A DNA stretch of 64,000 bases from CALCEB01 sp035531475 (GTDB lineage: Bacteria > Acidobacteriota > Terriglobia > UBA7540), in assembly GCA_035531475.1 (NCBI GenBank), contig DATKST010000101.1, positions 7,192 through 71,191 on the forward strand. Reading direction: 5' to 3'. Positions 52,639 through 60,970 of this stretch are shown in pieces. Both the position numbers and the translations under genes were made by a program. Under the pieces are notes generated by a model. The model searched no databases. It had not been told where the DNA came from and saw nothing but the letters and a program-made list of their open reading frames with translations. The stretch's first letter is position 1; every line of letters begins with the position of its first letter.

Positions 52639-53418
52639 TCACAGCACTCGCGCCTCATTCTTCAGCTTGTCCACCAGCTTCACTGCAATTTCCCTGGCGC
52701 TGCCTTCCAGATATTCTGTCTTCGACTGTTTGATGGGCGGGTAGATTTTCAGGATGCTCAAGCCGGGCTTGATCTCCTGCGGGCTGATGCCAAGACCGGC
52801 AAGCGAAACCTTGCGAATCGGCTTGTTCTTCGCCGCCATAATCCCTTTCAGAGTCGCGTAACGCGGTTTGTTGATGCCGGATTGGATGGTCAACACGGCA
52901 GGCAGCGGCATCTCAATCCATTGGAACCATCCCGCTTCCAGTTCGCGTTTCACTCGCATCCGGCCGCCGTTCACCTCGATCTGCATGATGATGGTCGAGT
53001 GCGGCAAGCCCAAGAATTCGGCCAGCATCACGCCCGTCTGGGCAAATCCCAGATCGTCCGATTGCAAGCCGGTCACGATCAGGTCCGGATTCTCCGGCTG
53101 CAAAGCTGCCGCAAAGACCTTGGCGATCCCGTTGGCGTCCAAACCCTCGAACGCGGCGTCCTCCAGGTGCAAAGCGCGGTCCGCGCCCTTGGCCAATGCT
53201 TCCTTGATCGCCTGCGTGGCGCGCGCCGGCCCCAACGAGCAAATCACCACTTCACCACCTTGCGCTTCCTTCAGCCGCAGCGCTTCCTCCAGGGCATAAA
53301 TGTCCGGCTCATTCACTTCATAATTGATGTCGGTTTCCTGGATCCAGGTCCCCGCGGCGTTGATCCGCAACACCGAGTCACGCGAGGGAACCTGCTTCAG
53401 GCATACGGCAATTTTCAT
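52639..53418 (-). CDS. etfB: Electron transfer flavoprotein, beta subunit
   Basis: A 259-residue AMP-binding partner of EtfA. MKIAVCLKQVPSRDSVLRIN is the standard start, and VNEPDIYALEEALRLKE, GLQSDDLGFAQTG and PLPAVLTIQSGINKPRY are family motifs. Length is typical. An ATG 9 bp upstream (53427) is also in frame; 53418 matches the conserved N-terminus. A large nested palindrome separates the gene from fabF upstream, so etfBA may have its own promoter. Confidence 0.95.
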   Translation of the reverse strand: MKIAVCLKQVPSRDSVLRINAAGTWIQETDINYEVNEPDIYALEEALRLKEAQGGEVVICSLGPARATQAIKEALAKGADRALHLEDAAFEGLDANGIAKVFAAALQPENPDLIVTGLQSDDLGFAQTGVMLAEFLGLPHSTIIMQIEVNGGRMRVKRELEAGWFQWIEMPLPAVLTIQSGINKPRYATLKGIMAAKNKPIRKVSLAGLGISPQEIKPGLSILKIYPPIKQSKTEYLEGSAREIAVKLVDKLKNEARVL

Positions 53419-53444
53419 GGGTGTCATTGCATCGCGGGAAATCC

Positions 53445-53613
53445 CGGTACCATCAGGGCACGGTTTTAACCGTGCCGGCTTAGCGCCGGAACTTTTCTCT
53501 TTTGTCTCGCATCCCGAACGGTCCGTTACAACGGACCGTTCGGGATGCGAGACAAAAGACGATCGAAACACGGTTCGTCGGCACGGTTAAAACCGTGCCC
53601 TGACGGTCCCCGG
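53445..53613. repeat. Nested perfect inverted repeats between fabF and etfB
   Basis: The outer arms CAGGGCACGGTTTTAACCGT and ACGGTTAAAACCGTGCCCTG enclose an inner 62-bp hairpin (53498-53559) with 30-bp arms TCTTTTGTCTCGC...CCGTT and AACGG...GCGAGACAAAAGA. Each outer arm is itself a small palindrome (GGCACGGTT/AACCGTGCC). It is unlike the A, B and C types. It could terminate fab transcription before etfB. Confidence 0.88.
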
Positions 53614-53678
53614 TCGAAAGTCCACGAATAACCCGGTTTCCATGGCGGCAAGCGGAAAAAGACGAGCACCGCAGCCGC

Positions 53679-54920
53679 TCACGGCTCAAAGGCTTTTAAC
53701 AAAAGGGCCGCGTTGGTCCCTCCGAACCCGAAGGAATTGGAGAGCGCGTACCGGATTGCGGCGGGTCTCGCCACGTTCGGAACGTAATCCAAATCGCAAT
53801 CCGGATCAGGATTTTGGTAATTAATTGTGGGCGGAAGAATCTGATCGCGAAGGGCCAGCGTGGTAAGTCCTGCTTCCAGGCCTCCGGCGCCACCCAGCAG
53901 ATGACCGGTCATCGATTTCGTCGAGCTGACCGCCAGCTTTTGGGCGTGATCGCCAAACACCTTCTTGATGGCCAGGGTTTCCAGGCGGTCGTTATACTGC
54001 GTGGAAGTGCCATGGGCGTTGATATAATCCACCTGCTCCGGCAGAACCTTGGCGTCAGTCAGGGTGTTTTGCATCACCCGGGCGCCGCCGCTGGCGTCTT
54101 CTGAGGGCGCCGTAATGTGATAGGCGTCGCCGGACATGCCGTAGCCCACAATCTCCGCCAGGATATTGGCGTTGCGGCGCTGAGCAAAGCCCAGTTCCTC
54201 AAGAATGATGATTCCAGCGCCCTCACCGATTACGAATCCGTCGCGGTCGCGGTCAAAAGGCCGGCTGGCTTCTTCCGGCGCGTCATTGCGCGTGGAAAGG
54301 GCGCGCATCGCCCCGAATCCGCCCACCCCCATCGGCGTAATGGCGGCTTCGGTTCCGCCGCAGATCATCACGTCCGCGTCGCAGCGGCTGATGATGCGAA
54401 ATGAATCGCCCACAGCGTGGGCGCTGGACGAGCACGCCGTGCACGTGGCGGAATTCGGTCCTCGCGCCCCCCAACGGATCGAAATGAAACCCGAGGCCAT
54501 ATTGACAATGGTGGCGGGAATGAAAAAAGGGGAAATTCTTCGCGGCCCGCCCTGCATCAGGGCCGTGTGCTCGCGCTCAATGACGTCAAAGCCCCCAATG
54601 CCGGACCCGATGTAAACGCCAACCCGGTCCGCCACCTCCGCCGTCACCTTGAGCCCCGACTGCTCCATCGCGAATTGCGAAGCGGCCAGGGCAAACTGAA
54701 TAAACAGACCCATCTTCTTCAGTTCTTTCTTGGCGATGAACTGAAGCGGGTCGAACCCCTTAACTTCCGCCGCAATCGTCGTAGAAAAGCCGGTCGTACC
54801 AAAATGGGTGATGGGCGCCACACCACTCTTGCCCGCCAGGATGTTCTTCCAGCTTTCCTCCGTCCCCACGCCCAATGCGGTCACCAATCCCACGCCCGTA
54901 ACCACAACCCTTCGTGCCAA
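53679..54920 (-). CDS. fabF: Beta-ketoacyl-ACP synthase II
   Basis: A 413-residue condensing enzyme that elongates acyl-ACP with malonyl-ACP. The nucleophile cysteine lies in TCTACSSSAHAVG, the histidines in NAHGTSTQYND and TKSMTGHLLGGAGG, and the C-terminal ALSNSFGFGGTNA is intact. Length is typical. It is the last gene of the fatty-acid cluster and starts 35 bp after acpP. Confidence 0.95.
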   Translation of the reverse strand: MARRVVVTGVGLVTALGVGTEESWKNILAGKSGVAPITHFGTTGFSTTIAAEVKGFDPLQFIAKKELKKMGLFIQFALAASQFAMEQSGLKVTAEVADRVGVYIGSGIGGFDVIEREHTALMQGGPRRISPFFIPATIVNMASGFISIRWGARGPNSATCTACSSSAHAVGDSFRIISRCDADVMICGGTEAAITPMGVGGFGAMRALSTRNDAPEEASRPFDRDRDGFVIGEGAGIIILEELGFAQRRNANILAEIVGYGMSGDAYHITAPSEDASGGARVMQNTLTDAKVLPEQVDYINAHGTSTQYNDRLETLAIKKVFGDHAQKLAVSSTKSMTGHLLGGAGGLEAGLTTLALRDQILPPTINYQNPDPDCDLDYVPNVARPAAIRYALSNSFGFGGTNAALLLKAFEP

Positions 54921-54955
54921 GCCTCGTTCCTCCTTCGCAAGCTGCGTCCGGGGTC

Positions 54956-55204
54956 TCAGTTCGTGGCCGGCTTGACGTGGGCCTGAATGTAATCCACGGA
55001 GTCTTTGACCGTTTGGATTTTCTCCGCGTCCTCGTCCGGAATCTCAATTCCAAAAGACTCCTCGAAGGTCATCACCAATTCCACAATGTCCAGGGAATCG
55101 GCCCCCAGATCATCGATGATGTGGGCGCTTGGAGTCACCTCCTGCTCATCCACACCCAGTTGTTCCACAATGAGTTGCTTCACTTTTTCTTCGATGGAAG
55201 CCAT
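54956..55204 (-). CDS. acpP: Acyl carrier protein
   Basis: An 82-residue acidic helical protein that carries acyl chains on phosphopantetheine. The attachment serine is S37 in LGADSLDIVEL. GGAGGATGGACGG precedes the ATG at 55204; the longer open frame to 55297 is not used. Between fabG and acpP lies an A element, and fabF follows closely. Confidence 0.96.
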   Translation of the reverse strand: MASIEEKVKQLIVEQLGVDEQEVTPSAHIIDDLGADSLDIVELVMTFEESFGIEIPDEDAEKIQTVKDSVDYIQAHVKPATN

Positions 55205-55370
55205 CCGTCCATCCTCCTCGGATTTTAGGGTCTGCCATTCCAGCAATAACCAGCCAACGATAACAAGAAAAAACTTCGTCCGGTCCGCTTCTTCCAAAGT
55301 GTTTGTCGCGGCCCGGCGAAACCATTAAGATAGCATGATTTTGGCGCGAAGGACTTGACCTTCAGCGAAA

Positions 55371-55480
55371 GGTAGTGGGTTAGTTTGCTGTAGCGGCGGT
55401 CTCTGACCGCCGGAAACGGTTCAAGAATAAAGTTCAGCGGTCAGAGACCGCCGCTACAGCCGCAAAAATAGTCCACTACC
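55371..55480. repeat. A-type 110-bp palindromic element, copy 4
   Basis: GGTAGTGGGTTAGTTTGCTG at the left, TAGTCCACTACC at the right, with the standard GGCGGTCTCTGACCGCC core and its inverse. It sits within the fab cluster, between fabG and acpP. Confidence 0.92.
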
Positions 55481-55513
55481 CAGCGAACTGAATCCCGCGT
55501 GGCGCCGTTCGGC

Positions 55514-56272
55514 CTATGCCATAAACATGCCGCCGTTGACGTTCAGGCAATGCCCCGTGATGTAACTCGCTTCATCCGTCACCAGGAAGCGCACCGCCAG
55601 CGCCACATCGCGGTCCGTCCCCATGCGGTTCAGCGGCACCATGCTCAAGATCCGGTTCTTTATGGCATCGGGCAGATGGGCCGTCATGGCCGTGTCAATG
55701 AATCCCGGCGCCACTGCATTCACCGTAATATTGCGGCTGCCCACTTCCGCCGCCACCGCCTTCGTCAGGCCGATCAGGCCGGCTTTGGAGGCAATATAAT
55801 TGGACTGCCCGGCGTTCCCCGCTTGGGCTACCACCGAGGTAATATTCACAATTCGTCCCGACCGTTGCCGCACCATGCCGGGAAGAACGGCGCGGATACA
55901 ATGGAACGCTCCATCCAGGTTGGTGCGCAGGACGGTATCCCAGTCTTCCACCTTCATGCGCATCAGCAGGTTATCCTTGGTAATCCCGGCGTTGTTCACT
56001 AATACTTCGATTCTTTCCCAGGCTTCGAGGATACGGGCGAAGCCTTCCTTTACAGATTCGGGTTGGGCCACGTCCAGGCTCATCACCAGGGACTTCACTC
56101 CAAACTGTTCCACTTCCTGAGCGACGGCGGCCAATTTATCAGCATTGCGGCTGGCCAGAGCCACGTCGGCGCCGGCTTCAGCCAGAGCCAGCGCGCAGGC
56201 CCGCCCGATGCCTTGGGACGCGCCGGTGATCACCGCCTTTTTCCCTCGCAGGCTTCTCGAATCAGTTGCCAA
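55514..56272 (-). CDS. fabG: 3-oxoacyl-ACP reductase
   Basis: A 252-residue NADPH-dependent short-chain dehydrogenase that reduces 3-oxoacyl-ACP. The nucleotide motif GASQGIGRACA, NNAGITKDNLLMRM, the catalytic Ser-Tyr-Lys (NITSVVAQAGNAGQSNYIAS, then K) and the C-terminal GHCLNVNGGMFMA are complete. No ATG fits the N-terminus; TTG at 56272 gives a normal length, with GGGAGGG about 10 nt upstream. This start overlaps the last codons of fabD, so translation is coupled. Confidence 0.93.
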   Translation of the reverse strand: MATDSRSLRGKKAVITGASQGIGRACALALAEAGADVALASRNADKLAAVAQEVEQFGVKSLVMSLDVAQPESVKEGFARILEAWERIEVLVNNAGITKDNLLMRMKVEDWDTVLRTNLDGAFHCIRAVLPGMVRQRSGRIVNITSVVAQAGNAGQSNYIASKAGLIGLTKAVAAEVGSRNITVNAVAPGFIDTAMTAHLPDAIKNRILSMVPLNRMGTDRDVALAVRFLVTDEASYITGHCLNVNGGMFMA

Positions 56273-57206
56273 CGGTTTCGAGCCCTCCCAACGTTTCCTC
56301 CAGCGAAGCCGGACTGTCAACCCGCCAGCACAGAGCTCCGCGGTCAATCTGGCGCATCAGACCGGAGAGAACTTTTCCGGGGCCCACTTCGACGAAACGA
56401 TCAGCGCCCTCAGCGCGCAACCGGCGCATCGACTCTTCCCAGCGCACCGGCGATGATACTTGCCGCTTCAACCCGTCGCGGACTTCGTGGGCAAAACGCA
56501 CGGGACGGGCGTCTACGTTGTTCACCAAGGGGCAGGCCGGGTCGCAAAGGGAGACGGCGTCCAATTCCGGCGTCAGGCGGTCCGCCGCGGGCTTCATCAG
56601 AGAACTATGGAACGGCGCGCTCACATTCAGTATCAAGGCCCGCTTGGCGCCCCGCTGCTTGGCGATTTCAACAGCCCTTGCCACAGCACCGGCATGACCC
56701 GCAATCACCACCTGGCCGGGAGCGTTGAGATTGGCAGCGGAGACCACTTCCCCTTGCGCGGCTTCGGCGCACACCTCATCCACCACCGAACGGTCCAGCC
56801 CCAACAATGCTGCCATCGATCCCTCACCCACCGGCACCGCTTCCTGCATGGTCTGGCCGCGCTTGCGTACCAACCGCACCGCATCCTCAAGCTGGATCGA
56901 GCCGGCCGCCACCAACGCCGAATATTCGCCCAGGCTGTGTCCGGCAACAAAGTCCGGCCGCACTCCCTTTCCTGCCAGAACTTCCGCCGCCGCCACCGAA
57001 ACCACAAGGATCGCAGGTTGCGTATTGGCCGTGAGCTGTAACTCCTCCGCCGGTCCTTCAAAGCAGAGCCGGGAAATTGAAAATCCCAGAGCCTGGTCCG
57101 CCCGCTCAAACACTCTCTGTGCAACGGGAAAGGCTTCCGCCAATTCGCGGCCCATGCCGGCGTATTGCGATCCCTGACCGGGAAACAGGAATGCTATGCC
57201 GCTCAA
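56262..57206 (-). CDS. fabD: Malonyl-CoA:ACP transacylase
   Basis: A 314-residue enzyme charging ACP with malonate. The start FLFPGQGSQYAGMG, the nucleophile S91 in GHSLGEYSAL and the catalytic His in SAPFHSSLM are present. The only suitable start is TTG at 57206, preceded by AGGTGG about 10 nt away. Its 3' end overlaps the fabG start. Confidence 0.95.
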   Translation of the reverse strand: MSGIAFLFPGQGSQYAGMGRELAEAFPVAQRVFERADQALGFSISRLCFEGPAEELQLTANTQPAILVVSVAAAEVLAGKGVRPDFVAGHSLGEYSALVAAGSIQLEDAVRLVRKRGQTMQEAVPVGEGSMAALLGLDRSVVDEVCAEAAQGEVVSAANLNAPGQVVIAGHAGAVARAVEIAKQRGAKRALILNVSAPFHSSLMKPAADRLTPELDAVSLCDPACPLVNNVDARPVRFAHEVRDGLKRQVSSPVRWEESMRRLRAEGADRFVEVGPGKVLSGLMRQIDRGALCWRVDSPASLEETLGGLETVGN

Positions 57207-57304
57207 ATTCCGAATTCCACCTTTGTCTCTCCAGATAAGCCTGGCGTGGTGTTCACGGAAGAAATGGCCAACACGGATGGTTCATCATCTTGCTGGCGAG
57301 TCCA

Positions 57305-58285
57305 TTACCAGCGCATTAAAATCGATCCCCAGGTTACACCCGCGCCAAACGCCGACATCAGAATCACATCACCTTTCTTGATACGGCCGCTGCGCGCGCA
57401 CTCGTCCAGGCAAATGGGGATTGAAGCCGAGGAAGTGTTGCCCACGTGGCTGATGTTGGAATAAACCTTTTCCGCCGGCAAGCCCAGCCGCTCCCGCACG
57501 GCATCTGTGATTCGCTGGTTGGCCTGATGAGGAATGAACAGGTCAAGTTGTTCCGGACACATGTTGCCTTGTTCAAGAACCCGCCTTGAAACTTCCTCCA
57601 GGCTGCGCACGGCCACCTTGAAGAGCTCATTTCCCCGCATCTTGATGTAATGGCCGCGCTCGGTCACAGTCTCGCAGGAAGCCGGACTGATCGTCCCGCC
57701 CGCCGGGATAAAAAGCTGATCGGCAAATTGTCCGTCCGTGTGCATTTCCGAAGCCAGAATGCCCGAAGGTGGTTCGACCGCTCCCAGCACTCCCGCCGCC
57801 ACTCCATCGCCAAAGATGACGCAAGTGGCGCGGTCCTTATAATCCAAATAGCGCGAGAGCAGCTCCGCGCCCACAACCAGGGCATATTTCGCCCGGCCGG
57901 TGATGATGAATTGCTCCACCACCGTCATGCCGAAGAGGAAACCCGAGCAGGCCGCCGCCAGGTCAAACGAGCAAACCGGCCTTGCTCTCAGACCCCGCTG
58001 GATGAAAGCGGCGGTTGAAGGCAAGGGCATATCCGGGGAGATGGTGGAGCAGATGATCAAGTCAAGATCCGTGGGTTTAATTCCGGCCATATCCAGGGCC
58101 TTTTGCGCTGCTAGGATGGATAAAGTGGAGGTGGTTTCGTCTGGAGCGGCCTGGCGTCTCTCTTTGATCCCGGTCCGTTCGGTGATCCACTTGTCGCTGG
58201 TCTCCACCATCTTTTCAAGGTCTGCATTGGTGATCACCTTGTCCGGCAATGCCACGCCCGTTCCGATGATTCCCGCGTGAGCCAT
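57305..58285 (-). CDS. fabH: Beta-ketoacyl-ACP synthase III
   Basis: A 326-residue enzyme that starts fatty-acid synthesis from acetyl-CoA (or branched starters) and malonyl-ACP. The nucleophile C113 lies in DLAAACSGFLFG, the histidine in FIPHQANQRI and the asparagine in VGNTSSASIP. AAGGAG lies 4 nt before the ATG. It is upstream of fabD by 98 bp and downstream of plsX, with a C element between. Confidence 0.96.
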   Translation of the reverse strand: MAHAGIIGTGVALPDKVITNADLEKMVETSDKWITERTGIKERRQAAPDETTSTLSILAAQKALDMAGIKPTDLDLIICSTISPDMPLPSTAAFIQRGLRARPVCSFDLAAACSGFLFGMTVVEQFIITGRAKYALVVGAELLSRYLDYKDRATCVIFGDGVAAGVLGAVEPPSGILASEMHTDGQFADQLFIPAGGTISPASCETVTERGHYIKMRGNELFKVAVRSLEEVSRRVLEQGNMCPEQLDLFIPHQANQRITDAVRERLGLPAEKVYSNISHVGNTSSASIPICLDECARSGRIKKGDVILMSAFGAGVTWGSILMRW

Positions 58286-58405
58286 ACTGCTCCTTCATTT
58301 GAATCTGGTTGGAATCGGGCGCAAAAGCCCGTTCCCTTCCGGGGCTACGATCTTCTTAATCCGGATTACTCGCAAACCTCTATGGAAAACCGCCAGGGCG
58401 GGGCC

Positions 58406-58595
58406 TTAACCGCAATACTGTTCAGTTAAGGCGACTCTCATGATGTTGATGTCAGAGGCGTCGCCTGGCCTCTCACCCCGGCCCTCTCCCCGCAAGCGGG
58501 GAGAGGGGGAACCGCGCAGCGGTGGGTGAGGGGCTCTGGCTCACCCGTGTGCATCATTCTCGAACGGACCTTAAGTGAACAGTATTGGGGTTAAC
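58406..58595. mobile_element. C-family MITE-like element, copy 2
   Basis: The termini are TTAACCGCAATACTGTTCAG and AGTGAACAGTATTGGGGTTA. The interior is nearly identical to the copy at 52.4 kb, including ATGATGTTGATGTCAGAGGC, the B hairpin and CATCATTCTCGAACGGACC. It splits plsX from fabH. TTAACC/GGTTAA at the borders may be part of the inverted repeat or a target duplication. Confidence 0.87.
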
Positions 58596-58612
58596 CGTCG
58601 CCTGACAGTCCC

Positions 58613-58642
58613 CAAGTAACACTTCATGAACAATCCGGCTTA
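58613..58642. repeat. D motif overlapping the plsX stop
   Basis: CAAGTAACACTTCATGAACA then ATCCGGCTTA, resembling the motif at 52402. The plsX stop codon lies within it. Confidence 0.5.
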
Positions 58643-59656
58643 TTCAGAGGTCACGGCCCGTGCCGTCCTGCCAAGCTCCTGCTGAATCTTTTCGTTCACG
58701 CAGCCTTCCGCAAATTCGGCGGCGACGCGAATGGCGTTTTTGATGGCGTTGGCATTCGATCCCCCATGAGCGATCAGGCAAACGCCGCGTACGCCCAGCA
58801 AGGGCGCGCCCCCATATTCGGAATAGTCCACTCTCTTCTTGAATTCCTTAAAAGCCTTGCGGGAAAGGACATATCCTACCTTGGAACTGAGGGTCTTTGA
58901 AAGGGATTCCTTCAATAACGAGGTGATAGCCTCCACCAACCCTTCGCTGATCTTCAGCCCCACGTTGCCAATGAATCCGTCGCAGACGATCACATCCACT
59001 CGGCCGTTATAAAGGTCACAGCCTTCCACATTGCCCACGAAATTCAAGGGTAGACGCTTGAGGAGGGGGAACGCTTCGCGTGTCAGCTCATTGCCTTTGT
59101 GATCTTCGCTGCCGATGGACAGCAAGCCAACGCGGGGACGGGCTTGACCGAAAATGACCCGGTAGTAGATTTCCCCCATCACCGCGAACTGCTCCAGGTG
59201 GACGGGTTTCGAATCGACGTTGGCGCCCACGTCCAGCATGACCGCGGCGCGCCCCTTGGAAGTTGGGAAAACCTGCGCCAGCGCCGGACGGTCCACCCCT
59301 TCCAGAGCGCCCAGCACGATTTTCGCCGTGGTCATTACCGCGCCGGTGTTGCCGGCGCTCACCATACCGTCCGCTTTTCCTTCGCGCACCAACCGGGCCA
59401 CAACCCGAATCGAGGAATCCCGCTTGCGCCGGAACGACTTCGCGGCGTCGTCTTCCATGGTCACCGATTCACTGGCGTGCACCAGCTCAATGGGCAGGCC
59501 TCTGGTGTTGCGCCGCTCCAGTTCCCGCTTTAGCACCTCAACCGGGCCCACCAACAGAATCTGGGCCAGCCGCTCGCGGGCTGCTTGAATAGCCCCCTCC
59601 ACCTCCGGCAAAGGAGCAAGATCCGTCCCCATCGCGTCAACGGCGATTCGTTGCAT
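58640..59656 (-). CDS. plsX: Phosphate acyltransferase
   Basis: A 338-residue peripheral membrane enzyme that makes acyl-phosphate from acyl-ACP for phospholipid synthesis. IAVDAMGTDLAPLPEVEGA, DGMVSAGNTGAVM, MLDVGANVDSKPVHLEQFA, and VCDGFIGNVGLKISEG are family motifs. Length is normal. It is placed after rpmF and before fabH, the standard order. Confidence 0.95.
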   Translation of the reverse strand: MQRIAVDAMGTDLAPLPEVEGAIQAARERLAQILLVGPVEVLKRELERRNTRGLPIELVHASESVTMEDDAAKSFRRKRDSSIRVVARLVREGKADGMVSAGNTGAVMTTAKIVLGALEGVDRPALAQVFPTSKGRAAVMLDVGANVDSKPVHLEQFAVMGEIYYRVIFGQARPRVGLLSIGSEDHKGNELTREAFPLLKRLPLNFVGNVEGCDLYNGRVDVIVCDGFIGNVGLKISEGLVEAITSLLKESLSKTLSSKVGYVLSRKAFKEFKKRVDYSEYGGAPLLGVRGVCLIAHGGSNANAIKNAIRVAAEFAEGCVNEKIQQELGRTARAVTSE

Positions 59657-59702
59657 GGCGTCTTCGCAAAAGCCGCTCGATGCTTATCGAGGCTGGAAAT
59701 CC

Positions 59703-59749
59703 TTTCCCCGCAAGCGGGGAGAGGGTGGCGCACAGCGCCGGGTGAGGGG
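59703..59749. repeat. B-type hairpin repeat
   Basis: TTTCCCCGCAAGCGGGGAGA GGGTGGCGCACAGCGCCGGG TGAGGGG between rpmF and plsX. The left flank is shortened. Confidence 0.75.
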
Positions 59750-59830
59750 TGCGAGAACACGTGAGCGAACTTACAAAACGCTGCACTCAGCCCCTTATAC
59801 TGCAATCCCGCTCAGGTGGCAACCCTGGAG

Positions 59831-60016
59831 CTAAGTCTTCTCTTCAGCCAGGATCACTTCCCGCCCGCGATAATAGCCGCAATGCGGACAAGCCTGGTGT
59901 GGCAGCTTGGACTCGTGGCAGTGAGGGCACTCGGCAATGGCAGGATTGGCCAGCCGGTCGTGTGAACGGCGCCGATTGCGCCTTGCCTTGGAATGTCTTC
60001 GTTTTGGGTTTGGCAT
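59831..60016 (-). CDS. rpmF: 50S ribosomal protein L32
   Basis: A 61-residue ribosomal protein. MPNPKRRHSKARRNRRRSHD is the typical basic N-terminus, and CPHC...CPHC is the zinc form. A stretch of AGAGAGAG precedes the ATG. It lies between yceD and plsX, as in many bacteria. Confidence 0.96.
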   Translation of the reverse strand: MPNPKRRHSKARRNRRRSHDRLANPAIAECPHCHESKLPHQACPHCGYYRGREVILAEEKT

Positions 60017-60194
60017 CGCACTCTCTCTCTTTGAATTACCGGAAGCCGTTCGGCGCCGTCAAACTCGCCCTTGCAGACTGGGCTGTTACCACAGCCCAGG
60101 GTGGAAGAAAAATTTTGTCCGAATGCCGGTTTTCCCTTTCTCAGAACATGGGTTGCGAACCGCTTGCCGCAATAGAGACCGTGGCTTGAATTCT

Positions 60195-60719
60195 TCACCC
60201 CTTCGCGCTCGACTTGGGCATTAGCCCAGCAAACGGCGAATCGTGCTGCGATACCTCACATTGGCACGTCGCCAGGTTTTTATTCACCCCGCACGCCGGA
60301 CAGAGGCCCTGGCATTCGGCCCCGCAAAGCATCTTCATGGGCAACGACAGAAGAACCTGCTCCCGGATCAAATCCTCCAAATCGACTCCATCGCCCTGGT
60401 AAAACCCTACGTCCAACTCATCGCCCGAGACTTCAATCTCCTCGTTCCGGGCAATCGTGGAAACGGGCCGGTAATAAAGGTCAAAATCGCTTTCGACCGG
60501 AAAATCAAACTGCACCGCGCAGCGGTCACATTCCGATTCCAAGCGGGTACGGAGTTGACCGCGCACATGAATATCCTCGCCCACGAGATCAGCAAGTGCT
60601 TTAATATCAAGTGCTTCGATTTGCCGGAAATCGCTGCTCTGATAGTCCTGTTCCCCTGCTTCAAAGGTCTTGTCGACCCGGAGGGGATGGAACGCCAGTT
60701 CTTCTCGGGTAATGAGCAC
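60195..60719 (-). CDS. yceD: YceD/DUF177 family protein
   Basis: A 174-residue protein of the YceD family, members of which affect 23S rRNA processing in some organisms. The ESECDRCAVQFDFPV segment and a C-terminal cysteine cluster (CGAECQGLCPACG, then CQCE) fit the family. The start is GTG at 60719; no strong ribosome site. It is the first gene of the rpmF-plsX-fab string. Confidence 0.88.
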   Translation of the reverse strand: MLITREELAFHPLRVDKTFEAGEQDYQSSDFRQIEALDIKALADLVGEDIHVRGQLRTRLESECDRCAVQFDFPVESDFDLYYRPVSTIARNEEIEVSGDELDVGFYQGDGVDLEDLIREQVLLSLPMKMLCGAECQGLCPACGVNKNLATCQCEVSQHDSPFAGLMPKSSAKG

Positions 60720-60789
60720 GGCGGAGAACCAGACCTGAATAGTTAGCTTAAAGTGACGCTGTCATTCTTGTCAAGGAAACCCCAACGTT

Positions 60790-60900
60790 GGTAGTGGTAC
60801 ATTTTCGCTGCTGTAACGGCGGTCTCTGACCGCCGAACTTTATTCTTCAACAGTTTCCGGCGGTCAGAGACCGCCGCTACATCAAATGCCCGTCGCCACT
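60790..60900. repeat. A-type palindromic element, copy 5
   Basis: GGTAGTGGTACATTTTCGCTG at the left, the GGCGGTCTCTGACCGCC core and inverse, and a diverged right end (GTCGCCACTTA for CCACTACC). It lies upstream of yceD. Confidence 0.85.
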
Positions 60901-60970
60901 TATGCCCTCTTGTATAACTGCCTCAGAAATGTGACCTTCCAATACCTTTCAGTTATCAACCGTTATCAGG

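Noticed and set aside
50650..53418. An electron-bifurcating etf system
   Set aside because: No fixC, fixX, acyl-CoA dehydrogenase or other partner gene is linked, so only ordinary EtfAB is supported.
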